Shown: piece by piece, positions 1 to 14,551 of the stretch
Layout of the letters: the number at the start of each line of letters is the position of its first letter
Numbering within the stretch: the first letter of the stretch is position 1
Source: Camelus bactrianus
Lineage: Eukaryota; Chordata; Mammalia; Artiodactyla; Camelidae
DNA: 64,000 nucleotides
NCBI RefSeq assembly: GCF_048773025.1
Contig: NW_027413960.1
Span: 2,607,945-2,671,944, forward strand
Direction: 5' to 3'
Notes under the pieces: model-generated
What the model was told of the DNA's origin: nothing
Database searches by the model: none
What the model saw: only the letters and a program-made list of their open reading frames with translations
Translations under genes and position numbers: made by a program

Positions 1-3000
1 TTCACTGTAAAACCCAGTTGGATGTAGTACATCCCCTTATATGTGTATGGAGTGGAGTTTGCAACAGAAGAGAAACTTTGTGTTCCCAACAAGCTAGTTA
101 AAGGACGGCTTTCACACACACTTATCTCTCAGAACTGAGCATGTGGAGAGACGTTCGTTCATCAAGCACAAAAGGAACGGGTTGCAGGAGAAACTTTTAC
201 TCTGGTTTCTCAGTCTGTTTCCTAGTGCCGGTTTGAAGTTCCTGCAGTTTTCACTGTAAAACCGAGTTGGGGCTAGTACCTCCGCATATATATGTATGGA
301 GTGGAGTTTGCACCTGAAGAGAAACTTTGTGTTCCCAACAAGCTAGGTGAAGGACGGCTTTCACACGCAAATATCTCTCAGAACTGAGCATGTGGACAGA
401 CGTTCGTTCATCTAGCACAAAAAGAACGGGTTGCAGGAGAAACTTTTACTCTGGTTTCTCAGTCTGTTTCCTAGTGCCGGTTTGAAGTTCCTGCAGTTTT
501 CACTGTAAAACCGAGTTGGAGCTACTACTTCCCCATATATATGTAAGGAGTGGAGTTTGCAACTGAAGAGAAACTTTGTGTTCCCAAAAAGCTAGTTGAA
601 GGACGGCTTTCACACACACTAATCTCTCAGAACTGAGTATGTGGAGAGAAGTTCGTTCATCTAGCACAAAGGGAACGGGTTGCAGGAGAAATTTTACTCA
701 GGTTTCTCAGTCTGTTTCCTAGTGTCGGTTTGAAGTTCCTGCAGTTTTCACTGTAAAACCGAGTTGGAGCTAGTACCTCCCCATATATATGTGTGGAGTG
801 GAGTTTGTAACTGAAGAGAAACATTGTGTTCCCAACAAGCTAGGGGAAGGACGGCTTTCACACACACTTATCTCTCAGAACTGAGCATGTGGAGAGACGT
901 CCGTTCATCTAGCACAAAGGGAACGGGTTGCAGGAGAAACTTTTACTCTGGTTTCTCAGTCTGTTTCCTAGTGCCGGTTTGAAATTCCTGCAGTTTTCTC
1001 TGTAAAACCGAGTTGGAGCTAGTACCTCCCCATATATATGTACGGAGTGTAGTTTGCAACTGAAGAGAAACTTTGTGTTCCCAACAAGCTAGGTGAAGGA
1101 CGGCTTTCACACACACTTTTCTCTAAGAACTGAGCATGTGGAGAGACGTTCATTCATCTAGCACAAAGGGAACGGGTTGCAGGAGAAACTTTTACTCTGG
1201 TTTCTCAGTCTGTTTCCTAGTGCCGGTTTGAAGTTCCTGCAGTTTTCACTGTAAAACTGAGTTGGAGCTGGTACCTTCCCATATATTTATATGCATTGGA
1301 GTTTGCAACTGAAGGGAAACTTTGTGTTCCCAACAAGCTAGGTGAAGGACGGCTTTCACACACAATTATCTCTCAGAACTGAGCATGTGGACAGACGTTC
1401 GTTCATCTAGCACAAAAAGAACGGGTTGCAGGAGAAACTTTTACTCTGGTTTCTCAGTCTGTTTTCTAGTGCCTGTTTGAAGTTCCTGCAGTTTTCACTG
1501 TAAAACCGTGTTGGAGCTACTACTTCCCCATATATATGTAAGGAGTGGAGTTTGCAACTGAAGAGAAACTTTGTGTTCCCAACAAGCTAGGTGAAGGCGG
1601 CTTTCACACACACTAATCTCTCCGAACTGAGCATGTGGAGAGACGTTCGTTCATCTAGCACAAAGGGAACGGGTTGCAGGAGAAACTTTTACTCTGGTTT
1701 CTCAGTCTGTTTCCTACTGCCGGTTTGAAGTTCCTGCAGTTTTCACTGTAAAACCGAGTTGGAGCTAGTACCTCCCCATATATATGTGTGGAATGGAGTT
1801 TGCAACTGAAGAGAAACTTTGTGTTCCCAACAAGCTAGGTGAAGGACGGCTTTCACACACACTTATCTCTCAGAACTGAGCATGTGGAGAGACGTTCGTT
1901 CATCTAGCACAAAGGGAACGGGTTGCTGGAGAAACTTTTACTCTGGTTTCTCGGTCTGTTTCCTAGTGCCGGTTTGAAGTTCCTGCAGTTTTCACTGTAA
2001 AACCGAGTTGGAGCTAGTACCTCCCCATATATATGTATGGATTGGAGTTTGCAATTGAAGAGAAACTTTGTGTTCCCAACAAGCTAGGTGAAGGACGGCT
2101 TTCACACACACTTATCTCTCAGAACTGAGCATGTGGAGAGACGTTCGTTCATCTAGCACAAAGGGAACGGGTTGCAGGAGAAACTTTTACTCTGGTTTCT
2201 CAGTCTGTTTCCTAGTGCCGTTTTGAAGTTCCTGCAGTTTTCACTGTAAAACCGAATTGGAGCTAGTACCTCCCCATATATATGTATGGAGTGGAATTTG
2301 CAACTGAAGAGAAACTTTGTGTTCCCAACGAGCTAGGTGAAGGACGGCTTTCACACACACTTATCTCTCAGAACTGAGCATGTGGAGAGACGTTCGTTCA
2401 TCTAGCACAAAGGGAACGGGTTGCAGGAGAAACTTTTACTCTGGTTTCTCAGTCTTTTTCCTAGTGCCGGTTTGAAGTTCCTGCAGTTTTCACTGTAAAA
2501 CCGAGTTGGAGCTTGTACCTCCCCATATATATGTGTGGAGTGGAGTTTGCAACTGAAGAGAAACTTTGTGTTCCCAACAAGCTAGGTGAAGGACGGCTTT
2601 CACACACACTTATCTCTCAGAACTGAGCATGTGGAGAGACGTTCGTTCATCTAGCACAAAGGGAACGGGTTGCAGGAGAAACTTTTACTCTGGTTTCTCG
2701 GTCTGTTTCCTAGTGCCGGTTTGAAGTTCCTGCAGTTTTCACTGTAAAACCGAGTTGGAGCTAGTACCTCCCCATATATATGTATGGAGTGGAGTTTGCA
2801 ACTGAAGAGAATCTTTGTGTTCCCAACAAGCTATGTGAAGTACGGCTTTCACACACACTTATCCCTCAGAACTGAGCATGTGGAGAGACGTTCGTTCATC
2901 TAGCACAAAGGGAACGGGTTGCAGGAGAAACTTTTTCTCTGCTTTCTCAGTCTTTTTCCTAGTGCCGGTTTGAAGTTCCTGCAGTTTTCACTGTAAAACC

Positions 3001-6000
3001 GAGTTGGGGCTAGTACCTCCGCATATATATGTATGGAGTGGAGTTTGCACCTGAAGAGAAACTTTGTGTTCCCAACAAGCTAGGTGAAGGACGGCTTTCA
3101 CACACACTTATCCCTCAGAACTGAGCATGTGGAGAAATGTTCGTTCATCTACCACAAAGGGAACGGGTTGCAGGAGAAACTTTTTCTCTGCTTTCTCAGT
3201 CTGTTTCCTACTGCCGGTTTGAAGTTCCTGCAGTTTTCACTGTAAAACCGAGTTGGGGCTAGTACCTCCCCATATATATGTGTGGAATGGAGTTTGCAAC
3301 TGAAGAGAAACTTTGTGTTCCCAACAAGCTAGGTGAAGGACGTCTTTCACACACACTTATCTCTCAGAACTGAGCATGTGGAGAGACGTTCGTTCATCTA
3401 GCACAAAGGGAACGGGTTGCAGGAGAAACTTTTACTCTGGTTTCTCGGTCTGTTTCCTAGTGCCGGTTTGAAGTTCCTGCAGTTTTCACTGTAAAACCGA
3501 GTTGGAGCTAGTACCTCGCCATATATATGTATGGAGTGGAGTTTGCAATTGAAGAGAAACTTTGTGTTCCCAACAAGCTAAGTGAAGGACGGCTTTCACA
3601 CACACTTATCTCTCAGAACTGAGCATGTGGAGAGACGTTCGTTCATCTAGCACAAAGGGAACGGGTTGCAGGAGAAACTTTTACTCTGGTTTCTCAGTCT
3701 GTTTCCTAGTGCCGGTTAGAAGTTCCTGCAGTTTTCACTGTAAAACCGAGATGGAGCTAGTACATCACCATATATATGTATGGAGTGGAGTTTGCAACTG
3801 AAGAGAAACTTTGTGTTCCCAACAAGCTAGGTGAAGGGCGGCTTTCACACACACTTATCTCTCAAGACTGAGCATGTGGAGAGACGTTCTTTCATTTAGC
3901 ACAAAGGGAACGGGTTGCAGGAGAAACTTTTACTCTGGTTTCTCAGTCTGTTTCCTTCTGCCGGTTTGAAGTTCCTGCAGTTTTCACTGTAAAACCGAGT
4001 TGGAGCTAGTACCTCCGCATATATATGTAGGGAGTGGAGTTGCCACTGAAGAGAAACTTTGGGTTCCCAACAAGCTAGGTGAAGAACGCTTTCACACACA
4101 CTTATCTCTCAGAACTGAGCATGTGGAGAGACGTTCGTTCATCTAGCACAAAGGGACCGGGTTGCAGGAGAAACTTTTACTCTGGTTTCTCAGTCTGTTT
4201 CCTAGTGCCGGTTTGAAGTTCCTGCAGTTTTCACTGTAAAACCGAATTGGAGCTAGTACCTAACCATATATATGTATGGAGTGGAATTTGCAACTGAAGA
4301 GAATCATTGTGTTCCCAACGAGCTAGGTGAAGGACGGCTTTCACACACACTTATCTATCAGAACTGAGCATGTGGAGAGACGTTCGTTCATCTAGCACAA
4401 AGGGAACGGTTTGCAGGAGAAACTTTTTCTCTGCTTTCTCAGTCTTTTTCCTAGTGCCGGTTTGAATTTCGTGCAGTTTTCACTGTAAAACCGAGTTGGG
4501 GCTAGTACCTCCGCATATATATGTATGGAGTGGAGTTTGCACCTGAAGAGAAACTTTGTGTTCCCAACAAGCTAGGTGAAGGACGGCTTTCACACACACT
4601 TATCTCTCAGAACTGAGCATGTGGAGAGACGTCCGTTCATCTAGCACAAAGGGAACGGGTTGCAGGAGAAACTTTTACTCTGGTTTCTCAGTCTGTTTCC
4701 TACTGCCGGTTTGAAGTTCCTGCAGTTTTCACTGTAAAACCGAGTTGGAGCTAGTACCTCCCCATATATATGTGTGGAATGGAGTTTGCAACTCAAGAGA
4801 AACTTTGTGTTCCCAACAAGCTAGGTGAAGGACGGCTTTCACACACACTTATCTCTCAGAACTGAGCATGTGGAGAGACGTTCGTTCATCTAGCACAAAG
4901 GGAACGGGTTGCAGGAGAAACTTTTACTCTGGTTTCTCGGTCTGTTTCCTAGTGCCGGTTTGAAGTTCCTGCAGTTTTCACTGTAAAACCCAGTTGGAGC
5001 TAGTACCTCCCCATATATATGTATTGATTGGAGTTTGCAATTGAAGAGAAACTTTGTGTTCCCAACAAGCTAGGTGAAGGACGGCTTTCACACACACTTA
5101 TCTCTCAGAACTGAGCATGTGGAGAGACGTTCGTTCATCTAGCACAAAGGGAACGGGTTGCAGGAGAAACTTTTACTCTGGTTTCTCAGTCTGTTTCCTA
5201 GTGCCGTTTTGAAGTTCCTGCAGTTTTCACTGTAAAACAGAATTGGGGCTAGTACCTCCCCATATATATGTATGGAGTGGAATTTGCAACTGAAGAGAAA
5301 CTTTGTGTTCCCAACGAGCTAGGTGAAGGACGGCTTTCACACACACTTATCTCTCAGAACTGAGCATGTGGAGAGACGTTCGTTCATCTAGCACAAAGGG
5401 AACGGGTTGCAGGAGAAACTTTTTCTCTGCTTTCTCAGTCTTTTTCCTAGTGCCGGTTTGAAGTTCCTGCAGTTTTCACTGTAAAACCGAGTTGGGGCTA
5501 GTACCTCCCCATATATATGTATGGAGTGGAGTTTGCACCTGAAGAGAAACTTTGTGTTCCCAACAAGCTAGGTGAAGGACGGCTTTCACACACACTTATC
5601 TCTCAGAACTGAGCATGCGGAGAGACGTTCGTTCATCTAGCACAAAGGGAACGGGTTGCAGGAGAAACTTTTTCTCTGCTTTCTCAGTCTGTTTCCTACT
5701 GCCGGTTTGAAGTTCCTGCAGTTTTCACTGTAAAACCGAGGTGGAGCTTGTACCTCCCATATATATGTGTGGAGTGGAGTTTGCAACTGAAGAGAAACTT
5801 TGTGTTTCCAACAAGCTATGTGAAGTACGGCTTTCACACACACTTATCTCTCAGAACTGAGCATGTGGAGAGACGTTCGTTCATCTAGCACAAAGGGAAC
5901 GGGTTGCAGGAGAAACTTTTACTCTGGTTTCTCGGTATGTTTCCTACTGCCGGTTTGAAGTTCCTGCAGTTTTCACTGTAAAACCGAGTTGGAGCTAGTA

Positions 6001-8833
6001 CCTCCCCATATATATGAATGGAGTGGAGTTTGCAACTGAAGAGAAACTTTGTGTTCCCAACAAGCTAGGTGAAGGACGGCTTTCACACACACTTATCCCT
6101 CAGAACTGAGCATGTGGAGAAATGTTCGTTCATCTAGCACAAAGGGAACGGGTTGCAGGAGAAACTTTTTCTCTGCTTTCTCAGTCTTTTTCCTAGTGCC
6201 GGTTTGAAGTTCCTGCAGTTTTCACTGTAAAACAGAGATGGAGCTAGTACATCACCATATATATGTATGGAGTGGAGTTTGCACCTGAAGAGAAACTTTG
6301 TGTTCCCAACAAGCTAGGTGAAGGACGGCTTTCACACACACTTATCTCTCAGAACTGAGCATGTGGAGAGACGTTCGTTCATCTAGCACAAAGGGAACGG
6401 GTTGCAGGAGAAACTTTTACTCTGGTTTCTCAGTCTGTTTCCTACTGCCGGTTTGAAGTTCCTGCAGTTTTCACTGTAAAACCGAGTTGGAGCTAGTACC
6501 TCCCCATATATATGTGTGGAATGGAGTTTGCAACTGAAGAGAATCTTTGTGTTCCCATAAGCTAGGTGAAGGACGGCTTTCACACACACTTATCTCTCAG
6601 AACTGAGCATGTGGAGAGACGTTCGTTCATCTAGCACAAAGGGAACGGGTTGCAGGAAAAACTTTTACTCTGGTTTCTCGGTCTGTTTCCTACTGCCGGT
6701 TTGAAGTTCCTGCAGTTTTCACTGTAAAACCGAGTTGGAGCTTGTACCTCCCCATATATATGTGTGGATTGGAGTTTGCAACTGAAGAGAAACTTTGTGT
6801 TCCCAACAAGCTATGTGAAGGACGGCTTTCACACACACTTATCTCTCAGAACTGAGCATGTGGAGAGACGTTCGTTCATCTAGCACAAAGGGAACGGGTT
6901 GCAGGGGAAACTTTTACTCTGGTTTCTCGGTCTGTTTCCTAGTGAAGGTTTGAAGTTCCTGCAGTTTTCACTGTAAAACCGAGTTGGAGCTAGTACCTCC
7001 CCATATATATGTATGGAGTGGAGTTTGCAACTGAAGAGAAACTTTGTGTTCCCAACAGTCTAGGTGAAGGACGGCTTTCACACACACTTATCCCTCAGAA
7101 CTGAGCATGTGGAGAAATGTTCGTTCATCTAGCACAAAGGGAACGGGTTGCAGGAGAAACTTTTTCTCTGCTTTCTCAGTCTTTTTCCTAGTGCCGGTTT
7201 GAATTTCCTGCAGTTTTCACTGTAAAACCGAGTTGGAGCTAGTACCTCCCTATATATATGTATGGAGTGGAGTTTGCACCTGAAGAGAAACTTTGTGTTC
7301 CCAACGAGCTAGGTGAAGGACGGCTTTCACACACACTTATCTCTCAGAACTGAGCATGTGGAGAGACGTTCGTTCATCTAGCACAAAGGGAACGGGTTGC
7401 AGGAGAAACTTTTTCTCTGCTTTCTCACTCTTTTTCCTAGTGCCGGTTTGAAGTTCCTGCAGTTTTCACTGTAAAACCGAGTTGGAGCTAGTACCTCCGC
7501 ATATATATGTAGGGAGTGGAGTTTGCAACTGAAGAGAAACTTTGTGTTCCCAACAAGCTAGGTGAAGGACGGCTTTCACACACACTTATCTCTCAGAACT
7601 GAGCATGTGGAGAGACGTTCGTTCATCTAGCACAAAGGGAACGGGTTGCAGGAGAAACTTTTACTCTGGTTTCTCAGTCTGTTTCCTAGTGCCGGTTGGA
7701 AGTTCCTGCAGTTTTCACTGTAAAACCGAGTTGGAGCTAGTACCTCCCCGTATATATGTATGGAGTGGAGTTTGCCACTGAAGAGAAACTTTGGGTTCCC
7801 AACAAGCTAGGTGAAGAACGGCTTTCACACACACTTATATCTCAGAACTGAGCATGTGGAGAGACGTTCGTTCATCTAGCACAAAGGGAACGGGTTGCAG
7901 GAGAAACTTTTACTCTGGTTTCTCAGTCTGTTTCCTAGTGCCGGTTTGAAGGTCCTGCAGTTTTCACTGTAAAACCGAATTGGAGCTAGTACCTCCCCAT
8001 ATATATGTATGGAGTGGAATTTGCAACTGAAGAGAAACTTTGTGTTCCCAACGAGCTAGGTGAAGGACGGCTTTCACACACACTTATCTATCAGAACTGA
8101 GCATGTGGAGAGACGTTCGTTCATCTAGCACAAAGTTAACGGGTTGCAGGAGAAACTTTTTCTCTGCTTTCTCAGTCTTTTTCCTAGTGCCTGTTTGAAT
8201 TTCCTGCAGTTTTCACTGTAAAACCGAGTTGGGGCTAGTACCTCCCCATATATATGTATGGAGTGGAATTTGCACCTGAAGAGAAACTTTGTGTTCCCAA
8301 CAAGCTAGGTGAAGGACGGCTTTCACACACACTTATCTCTCAGAACTGAGCATGTGGAGAGACGTTCGTTCATCTAGCACAAAGGGAACGGGTTGCAGGA
8401 GAAACTTTTACTCTGGTTTCTCAGTCTGTTTCCTACTGCCGGTTTGAAGTTCCTGCAGTTTTCACTGTAAAACCGAGTTGGAGCTTGTACCTCCCATATA
8501 TATGTGTGGAGTGGAGTTTGCAACTGAAGAGAAACTTTGTGTTCCCAACAAGCTATGTGAAGTACGGCTTTCAAACACACTTATCTCTCAGAACTGAGCA
8601 TGTGGAGAGACGTTCGTTCATCTAGCACAAAGGGAACGGGTTGCAGGGGAAACTTTTACTCTGTTTCTCGGTCTGTTTCCTAGTGCCGGTTTGAAGTTCC
8701 TGCAGTTTTCACTGTAAAACCGAGTTGGAGCTAGTACCTCCCCATATATATGTATGGAGTGGAGTTTGCAACTGAAGAGAATCTTTGTGTTCCCATAAGC
8801 TAGGTGAAGGACGGCTTTCACACACACTTATCC
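1..8833 (+). repeat. Family A, loosely ordered monomers (about 35)
   Basis: Monomers carry the family A variants: GGGGCTAGTACC with GCACCTG; GAGCTTGTACCTCCCAT with TATGTGAAGTAC; GAGAATC with TCCCTCAG; GTGTGGAATGG; GGATTGG with CAATTG; GAATTGG with AACGAGC. The order is only partly periodic. Monomers starting near 499 and 1,494 share GAGCTACTACTTCC with GTAAGG, a four-monomer spacing. The series GATTGG/CAATTG then GAATTGG/AACGAGC occurs near 2,040 and again near 5,030, 12 monomers (about 2.99 kb) apart with several differences, so that duplication is older than the ones further right. No gene or non-satellite sequence is present. Confidence 0.85.
1991..3484 (+). repeat. Six-monomer cycle, family A (1,494 bp)
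   Basis: Six successive monomers carry, in order, the diagnostics GGATTGG/CAATTG, GAATTGG/AACGAGC, GAGCTTG with GTGTGG, GAGAATC/TATGTGAAGTAC, GGGGC/CCGCAT/GCACCTG, and GTGTGGAATGG. The same cyclic order reappears at 19,645-21,138, and fragments of it are seen near 4,500-5,500 and 13,900-14,550. This looks like an ancestral HOR from which the longer family A blocks were built. Confidence 0.65.
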
Positions 8834-11800
8834 CTCAGAACTGAGCATGTGGAGAAATGTTCGTTCATCTAGCACAAAGGGAACGGGTTGCAGGAGAAAC
8901 TTTTTCTCTGCTTTCTCAGTCTTTTTCCTAGTGCCGGTTTGAATTTCCTGCAGTTTTCACTGTAAAACCGAGTTGGAGCTAGTACCTTCCCATATATATG
9001 TATGGAGTGGAGTTTGCACCTGAAGAGAAACTTTGTGTTCCCAACAAGCTAGGTGAAGGACGGCTTTCACACACACTTATCTCTCAGAACTGAGCATGTG
9101 GAGAGACGTTCGTTCATCTAGCACAAAGGGAACGGGTTGCAGGAGAAACTTTTACTCTGGTTTCTCAGTCTGTTTCCTACTGCCGGTTTGAAGTTCCTGC
9201 AGTTTTCACTGTAAAACCGAGTTGGAGCTAGTACCTCCCCATATATATGTGTGGAATGGAGTTGCAACTGAAGAGAAACTTTGTGTTCCCAACAAGCTAG
9301 GTGAAGGACGGCTTTCACACACACTTATCTCTCAGAACTGAGCATGTGGAGAGACGTTCGTTCATCTAGCACAAAGGGAACGGGTTGCAGGAGAAACTTT
9401 TACTCTGGTTTCTCGGTCTGTTTCCTAGTGCCGGTTTGAAGTTCCTGCAGTTTTCACTGTAAAACCGAGTTGGAGCTAGTACCTCCCCATATATATGTAT
9501 GGAGTGGAGTTTGCAATTGAAGAGAAACTTTGTGTTCCCAACAAGCTAGGTGAAGGACGGCTTTCACACACACTTATCTCTCAGAACTGAGCATGTGGAG
9601 AGACGTTCGTTCATCTAGCACAAAGGGAACGGGTTGCAGGGGAAACTTTTACTCTGGTTTCTCAGTCTTTTTCCTAGTGCCGGTTTGAAGTTCCTGCAGT
9701 TTTCACTGTAAAACCGAATTGGAGCTAGTACCTCCCCATATATATGTATGGAGTGGAGTTTGCACCTGAAGAGAAACTTTGTGTTCCCAACAAGCTAGGT
9801 GAAGGACGGCTTTCACACACACTTATCTCTCAGAACTGAGCATGTGGAGAGACGTTCGTTCATCTAGCACAAAGTGAACGGGTTGCAGGAGAAACTTTTT
9901 CTCTGCTTTCTCAGTCTGTTTCCTACTGCCGGTTTGAAGTTCCTGCAGTTTTCACTGTAAAACCGAGTTGGAGCTTGTACCTCCCATATATATGTGTGGA
10001 GTGGAGTTTGCAACTGAAGAGAAACTTTGTGTTCCCAACAAGCTATGTGAAGTACGGCTTTCACACACACTTATCTCTCAGAACTGAGCATGTGGAGAGA
10101 CGTTCGTTCATCTAGCACAAAGGGAACGGGTTGCAGGAGAAACTTTTTCTCTGCTTTCTCAGTCTTTTTCCTAGTGCCGGTTTGAATTTCCTGCAGTATT
10201 CACTGTAAAACCGAGTTGGGGCTAGTACCTCCCCATATATATGTATGGAGTGGAGTTTGCACCTGAAGAGAAACTTTGTGTTCCCAACAAGCTAGGTGAA
10301 GGACGGCTTTCACACACACTTATCTCTCAGAACTGAGCATGTGGAGAGACGTTCGTTCATCTAGCACAAAGTGAACGGGTTGCAGGAGAAACTTTTTCTC
10401 TGCTTTCTCAGTCTGTTTCCTACTGCCGGTTTGAAGTTCCTGCAGTTTTCACTGTAAAACCGAGTTGGAGCTTGTACCTCCCATATATATGTGTGGAGTG
10501 GAGTTTGCAACTGAAGAGAAACTTTGTGTTCCCAACAAGCTATGTGAAGTACGGCTTTCACACACACTTATCTCTCAGAACTGAGCATGTGGAGAGACGT
10601 TCGTTCATCTAGCACAAAGGGAACGGGTTGCAGGAGAAACTTTTACTCTGGTTTCTCGGTCTGTTTCCTAGTGCCGGTTTGAAGTTCCTGCAGTTTTCAC
10701 TGTAAAACCGAGTTGGAGCTAGTACCTCCCCATATATATGTATGGAGTGGAATTTGCACCTGAAGAGAAACTTTGTGTTCCCAACAAGCTAGGTGAAGGA
10801 CGGCTTTCACACACACTTATCTCTCAGAACTGAGCTTGTGGAGAGACGTTCGTTCATCTAGCACAAAGGGAACGGGTTGCAGGAGAAACTTTTACTCTGG
10901 TTTCTCAGTCTGTTTCCTAGTGCCGGTTTGAAGTTCCTGCAGTTTTCACTGTAAAACCGAGTTGGAGCTTGTACCTCCCATATATATGTGTGGAGTGGAG
11001 TTTGCAACTGAAGAGAAACTTTGTGTTCCCAACAAGCTAGGTGAAGGACGGCTTTCACACACACTTATCTCTCAGAACAGAGCATGTGGAGAGACGTTCG
11101 TTCATCTAGCACAAAGGGAACGGGTTGCAGGGGAAACTTTTACTCTGTTTCTCGGTCTGTTTCCTAGTGCCGGTTTGAAGTTCCTGCAGTTTTCACTGTA
11201 AAACCGAGTTGGAGCTAGTACCTCCCCATATATATGTATGGAGTGGAGTTTGCAACTGAAGAGAATCTTTGTGTTCCCAACAATCTAGGTGAAGGACGGC
11301 TTTCACACACACTTATCCCTCAGAACTGAGCATGTGGAGAAATGTTCGTTCATCTAGCACAAAGGGAACGGGTTGCAGGAGAAACTTTTTCTCTGCTTTC
11401 TCAGTCTTTTTCCTAGTGCCGGTTTGAATTTCCTGCAGTTTTCACTGTAAACGGAGTTGGAGCTAGTACCTTCCCATATATATGTATGGAGTGGAGTTTG
11501 CACCTGAAGAGAAACTTTGTGTTCCCAACAAGCTAGGTGAAGGACGGCTTTCACACACACTTATCTCTCAGAACTGAGCATGTGGAGAGACGTTCATTCA
11601 TCTAGCACAAAGGGAACGGGTTGCAGGAGAAACTTTTACTCTGGTTTCTCAGTCTGTTTCCTACTGCCGGTTTGAAGTTCCTGCAGTTTTCACTGTAAAA
11701 CCGAGTTGGAGCTAGTACCTCCCCATATATATGTGTGGAATGGAGTTGCAACTGAAGAGAAACTTTGTGTTCCCAACAAGCTAGGTGAAGGACGGCTTTC

Positions 11801-14551
11801 ACACACACTTATCTCTCAGAACTGAGCATGTGGAGAGACGTTCGTTCATCTAGCACAAAGGGAACGGGTTGCAGGAGAAACTTTTACTCTGGTTTCTCCG
11901 TCTGTTTCCTAGTGCCGGTTTGAAGTTCCTGCAGTTTTCACTGTAAAACCGAGTTGGGGCTAGTACCTCCCCATATATATGTATGGAGTGGAGTTTGCAA
12001 TTGAAGAGAAACTTTGTGTTCCCAACAAGCTAGGTGAAGGACGGCTTTCACACACACTTATCTCTCAGAACTGAGCATGTGGAGAGACGTTCGTTCATCT
12101 AGCACAAAGGGAACGGGTTGCAGGAGAAACTTTTACTCTGGTTTCTCCGTCTGTTTCCTAGTGCCAGTTTGAAGTTCCTGCAGTTTTCACTGTAAAACAG
12201 AATTGGAGCTTGTACCACCCCATATATATGTATGGAGTGGAATTTGCAACTGAAGAGAAACTTTGTGTTCCCAACGAGCTAGGTGAAGGACGACTTTCAC
12301 ACACACTTATCTCTCAGAACTGAGCATGTGGAGAGACGTTCGTTCATCTAGCACAAAGGGAACGGGTTGCAGGAGAAACTTTTTCTCTGCTTTCTCAGTC
12401 TTTTTCCTAGTGCCGGTTTGAATTTCCTGCAGTTTTCACTGTAAAACCGAGTTGGGGCTAGTACCTCCCCATATATATGTATGGAGTGGAGTTTGCACCT
12501 GAAGAGAAACTTTGTGTTCCCAACAAGCTAGGTGAAGGACGGCTTTCACACACACTTATCTCTCAGAACTGAGCATGTGGAGAGACGTTCGTTCATCTAG
12601 CACAAAGTGAACGGGTTGCAGGAGAAACTTTTTCTCTGCTTTCTCAGTCTGTTTCCTACTGCCGGTTTGAAGTTCCTGCAGTTTTCACTGTAAAACCGAG
12701 TTGGAGCTTGTACCTCCCATATATATGTGTGGAGTGGAGTTTGCAACTGAAGAGAAACTTTGTGTTCCCAACAAGCTATGTGAAGTACGGCTTTCACACA
12801 CACTTATCTCTCAGAACTGAGCATGTGGAGAGACGTTCGTTCATCTAGCACAAAGGGAACGGGTTGCAGGAGAAACTTTTACTCTGGTTTCTCGGTCTGT
12901 TTCCTAGTGCCGGTTTGAAGTTCCTGCAGTTTTCACTGTAAAACCGAGTTGGAGCTAGTACCTCCCCATATATATGAATGGAGTGGAGTTTGCAACTGAA
13001 GAGAAACTTTGTGTTCCCAACAAGCTAGGTGAAGGACGGCTTTCACACACACTTATCCCTCAGAACTGAGCATGTGGAGAGACGTTCGTTCATCTAGCAC
13101 AAAGGGAACGGGTTGCAGGAGAAACTTTTTCTCTGCTTTCTCAGTCTTTTTCCTAGTGCCGGTTTGAATTTCCTGCAGTTTTCACTGTAAAACCGAGTTG
13201 GGGCTAGTACCTCCCCATATATATGTATGGAGTGGAGTTTGCACCTGAAGAGATACTTTGTGTTCCCAACAAGCTAGGTGAAGGACGGCTTTCACACACA
13301 CTTATCTCTCAGAACTGAGCATGTGGAGAGACGTTCGTTCATCTAGCACAAAGGGAACGGGTTGCAGGAGAAACTTTTACTCTGGTTTCTCAGTCTGTTT
13401 CCTACTGCCGGTTTGAAGTTCCTGCAGTTTTCACTGTAAAACCGAGTTGGAGCTTGTACCTCCCATATATATGTGTGGAGTGGAGTTTGCAACTGAAGAG
13501 AAACTTTGTGTTCCCAACAAGCTATGTGAAGTACGGCTTTCACACACACTTATCTCTCAGAACTGAGCATGTGGAGAGACGTTCGTTCATCTAGCACAAA
13601 GGGAACGGGTTGCAGGAGAAACTTTTACTCTGGTTTCTCGGTCTGTTTCCTAGTGCCGGTTTGAAGTTCCTGCAGTTTTCACTGTAAAACCGAGTTGGAG
13701 CTAGTACCTCCCCATATATATGTATGGAGTGGAGTTTGCAACTGAAGAGAATCTTTGTGTTCCCAACAAGCTAGGTGAAGGACGGCTTTCACACACACTT
13801 ATCCCTCAGAACTGAGCATGTGGAGAAATGTTCGTTCATCTAGCACAAAGGGAACGGGTTGCAGGAGAAACTTTTTCTCTGTTTTCTCAGTCTTTTTCCT
13901 AGTGCCGGTTTGAATTTCCTGCAGTTTTCACTGTAAAACCGAGTTGGGGCTAGTACCTCCGCATATATATGTATGGAGTGGAGTTTGCACCTGAAGAGAA
14001 ACTTTGTGTTCCCAACAAGCTAGGTGAAGGACGGCTTTCACACACACTTATCTCTCCGAACTGAGCATGTGGAGAGACGTTCGTTCATCTAGCACAAAGG
14101 GAACGGGTTGCAGGAGAAACTTTTACTCTGGTTTCTCAGTCTGTTTCCTACTGCCGGTTTGAAGTTCCTGCAGTTTTCACTGTAAAACCGAGTTGGAGCT
14201 AGTACCTCCCCATATATATGTGTGGAATGGAGTTTGCAACTGAAGAGAAACTTTGTGTTCCCAACAAGCTAGGTGAAGTACGGCTTTCACACACACTTAT
14301 CTCTCAGAACTGAGCATGTGGAGAGACGTTCGTTCATCTAGCACAAAGGGAACGGGTTGCAGGAGAAACTTTTACTCTGGTTTCTCGGTCTGTTTCCTAG
14401 TGCCGGTTTGAAGTTCCTGCAGTTTTCACTGTAAAACCGAGTTGGAGCTAGTACCTCCCCATATATATGTATGGATTGGAGTTTGCAATTGAAGAGAAAC
14501 TTTGTGTTCCCAACAAGCTAGGTGAAGGACGGCTTTCACACACACTTATCT
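8834..14551 (+). repeat. Family A 23-monomer HOR, copy 1 (5,718 bp)
   Basis: Every diagnostic variant in this block recurs exactly 5,718 bases later, including rare ones: GAACAGAGC near 11,076, TGTAAACGGAG near 11,448, GGAATGGAGTTGCAAC near 9,253 and 11,737, CAGTATTCAC near 10,196, and GAGATACTTTG near 13,250. The left edge is set by TCCCTC at 8,831-8,836, against TCTCTC at 14,549-14,554, after which the two copies agree. Differences noticed between copies: CCAGTTTG near 12,166 against CCGGTTTG, GCAACTG near 13,740 against GCATCTG, and GAAGTACGG near 14,278 against GAAGGACGG. Identity is therefore about 99.9%. Edge positions are uncertain by about 20 bases because both sides share consensus sequence. 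Confidence 0.9.

Noticed and set aside
10962-11201. Sense open frame of 79 codons, repeated at 16,680-16,919
   Set aside because: It exists because this monomer has ACAGAGC where others have ACTGAGC, plus one-base deletions. It is duplicated only because the 5,718 bp unit is duplicated; no sign of coding.
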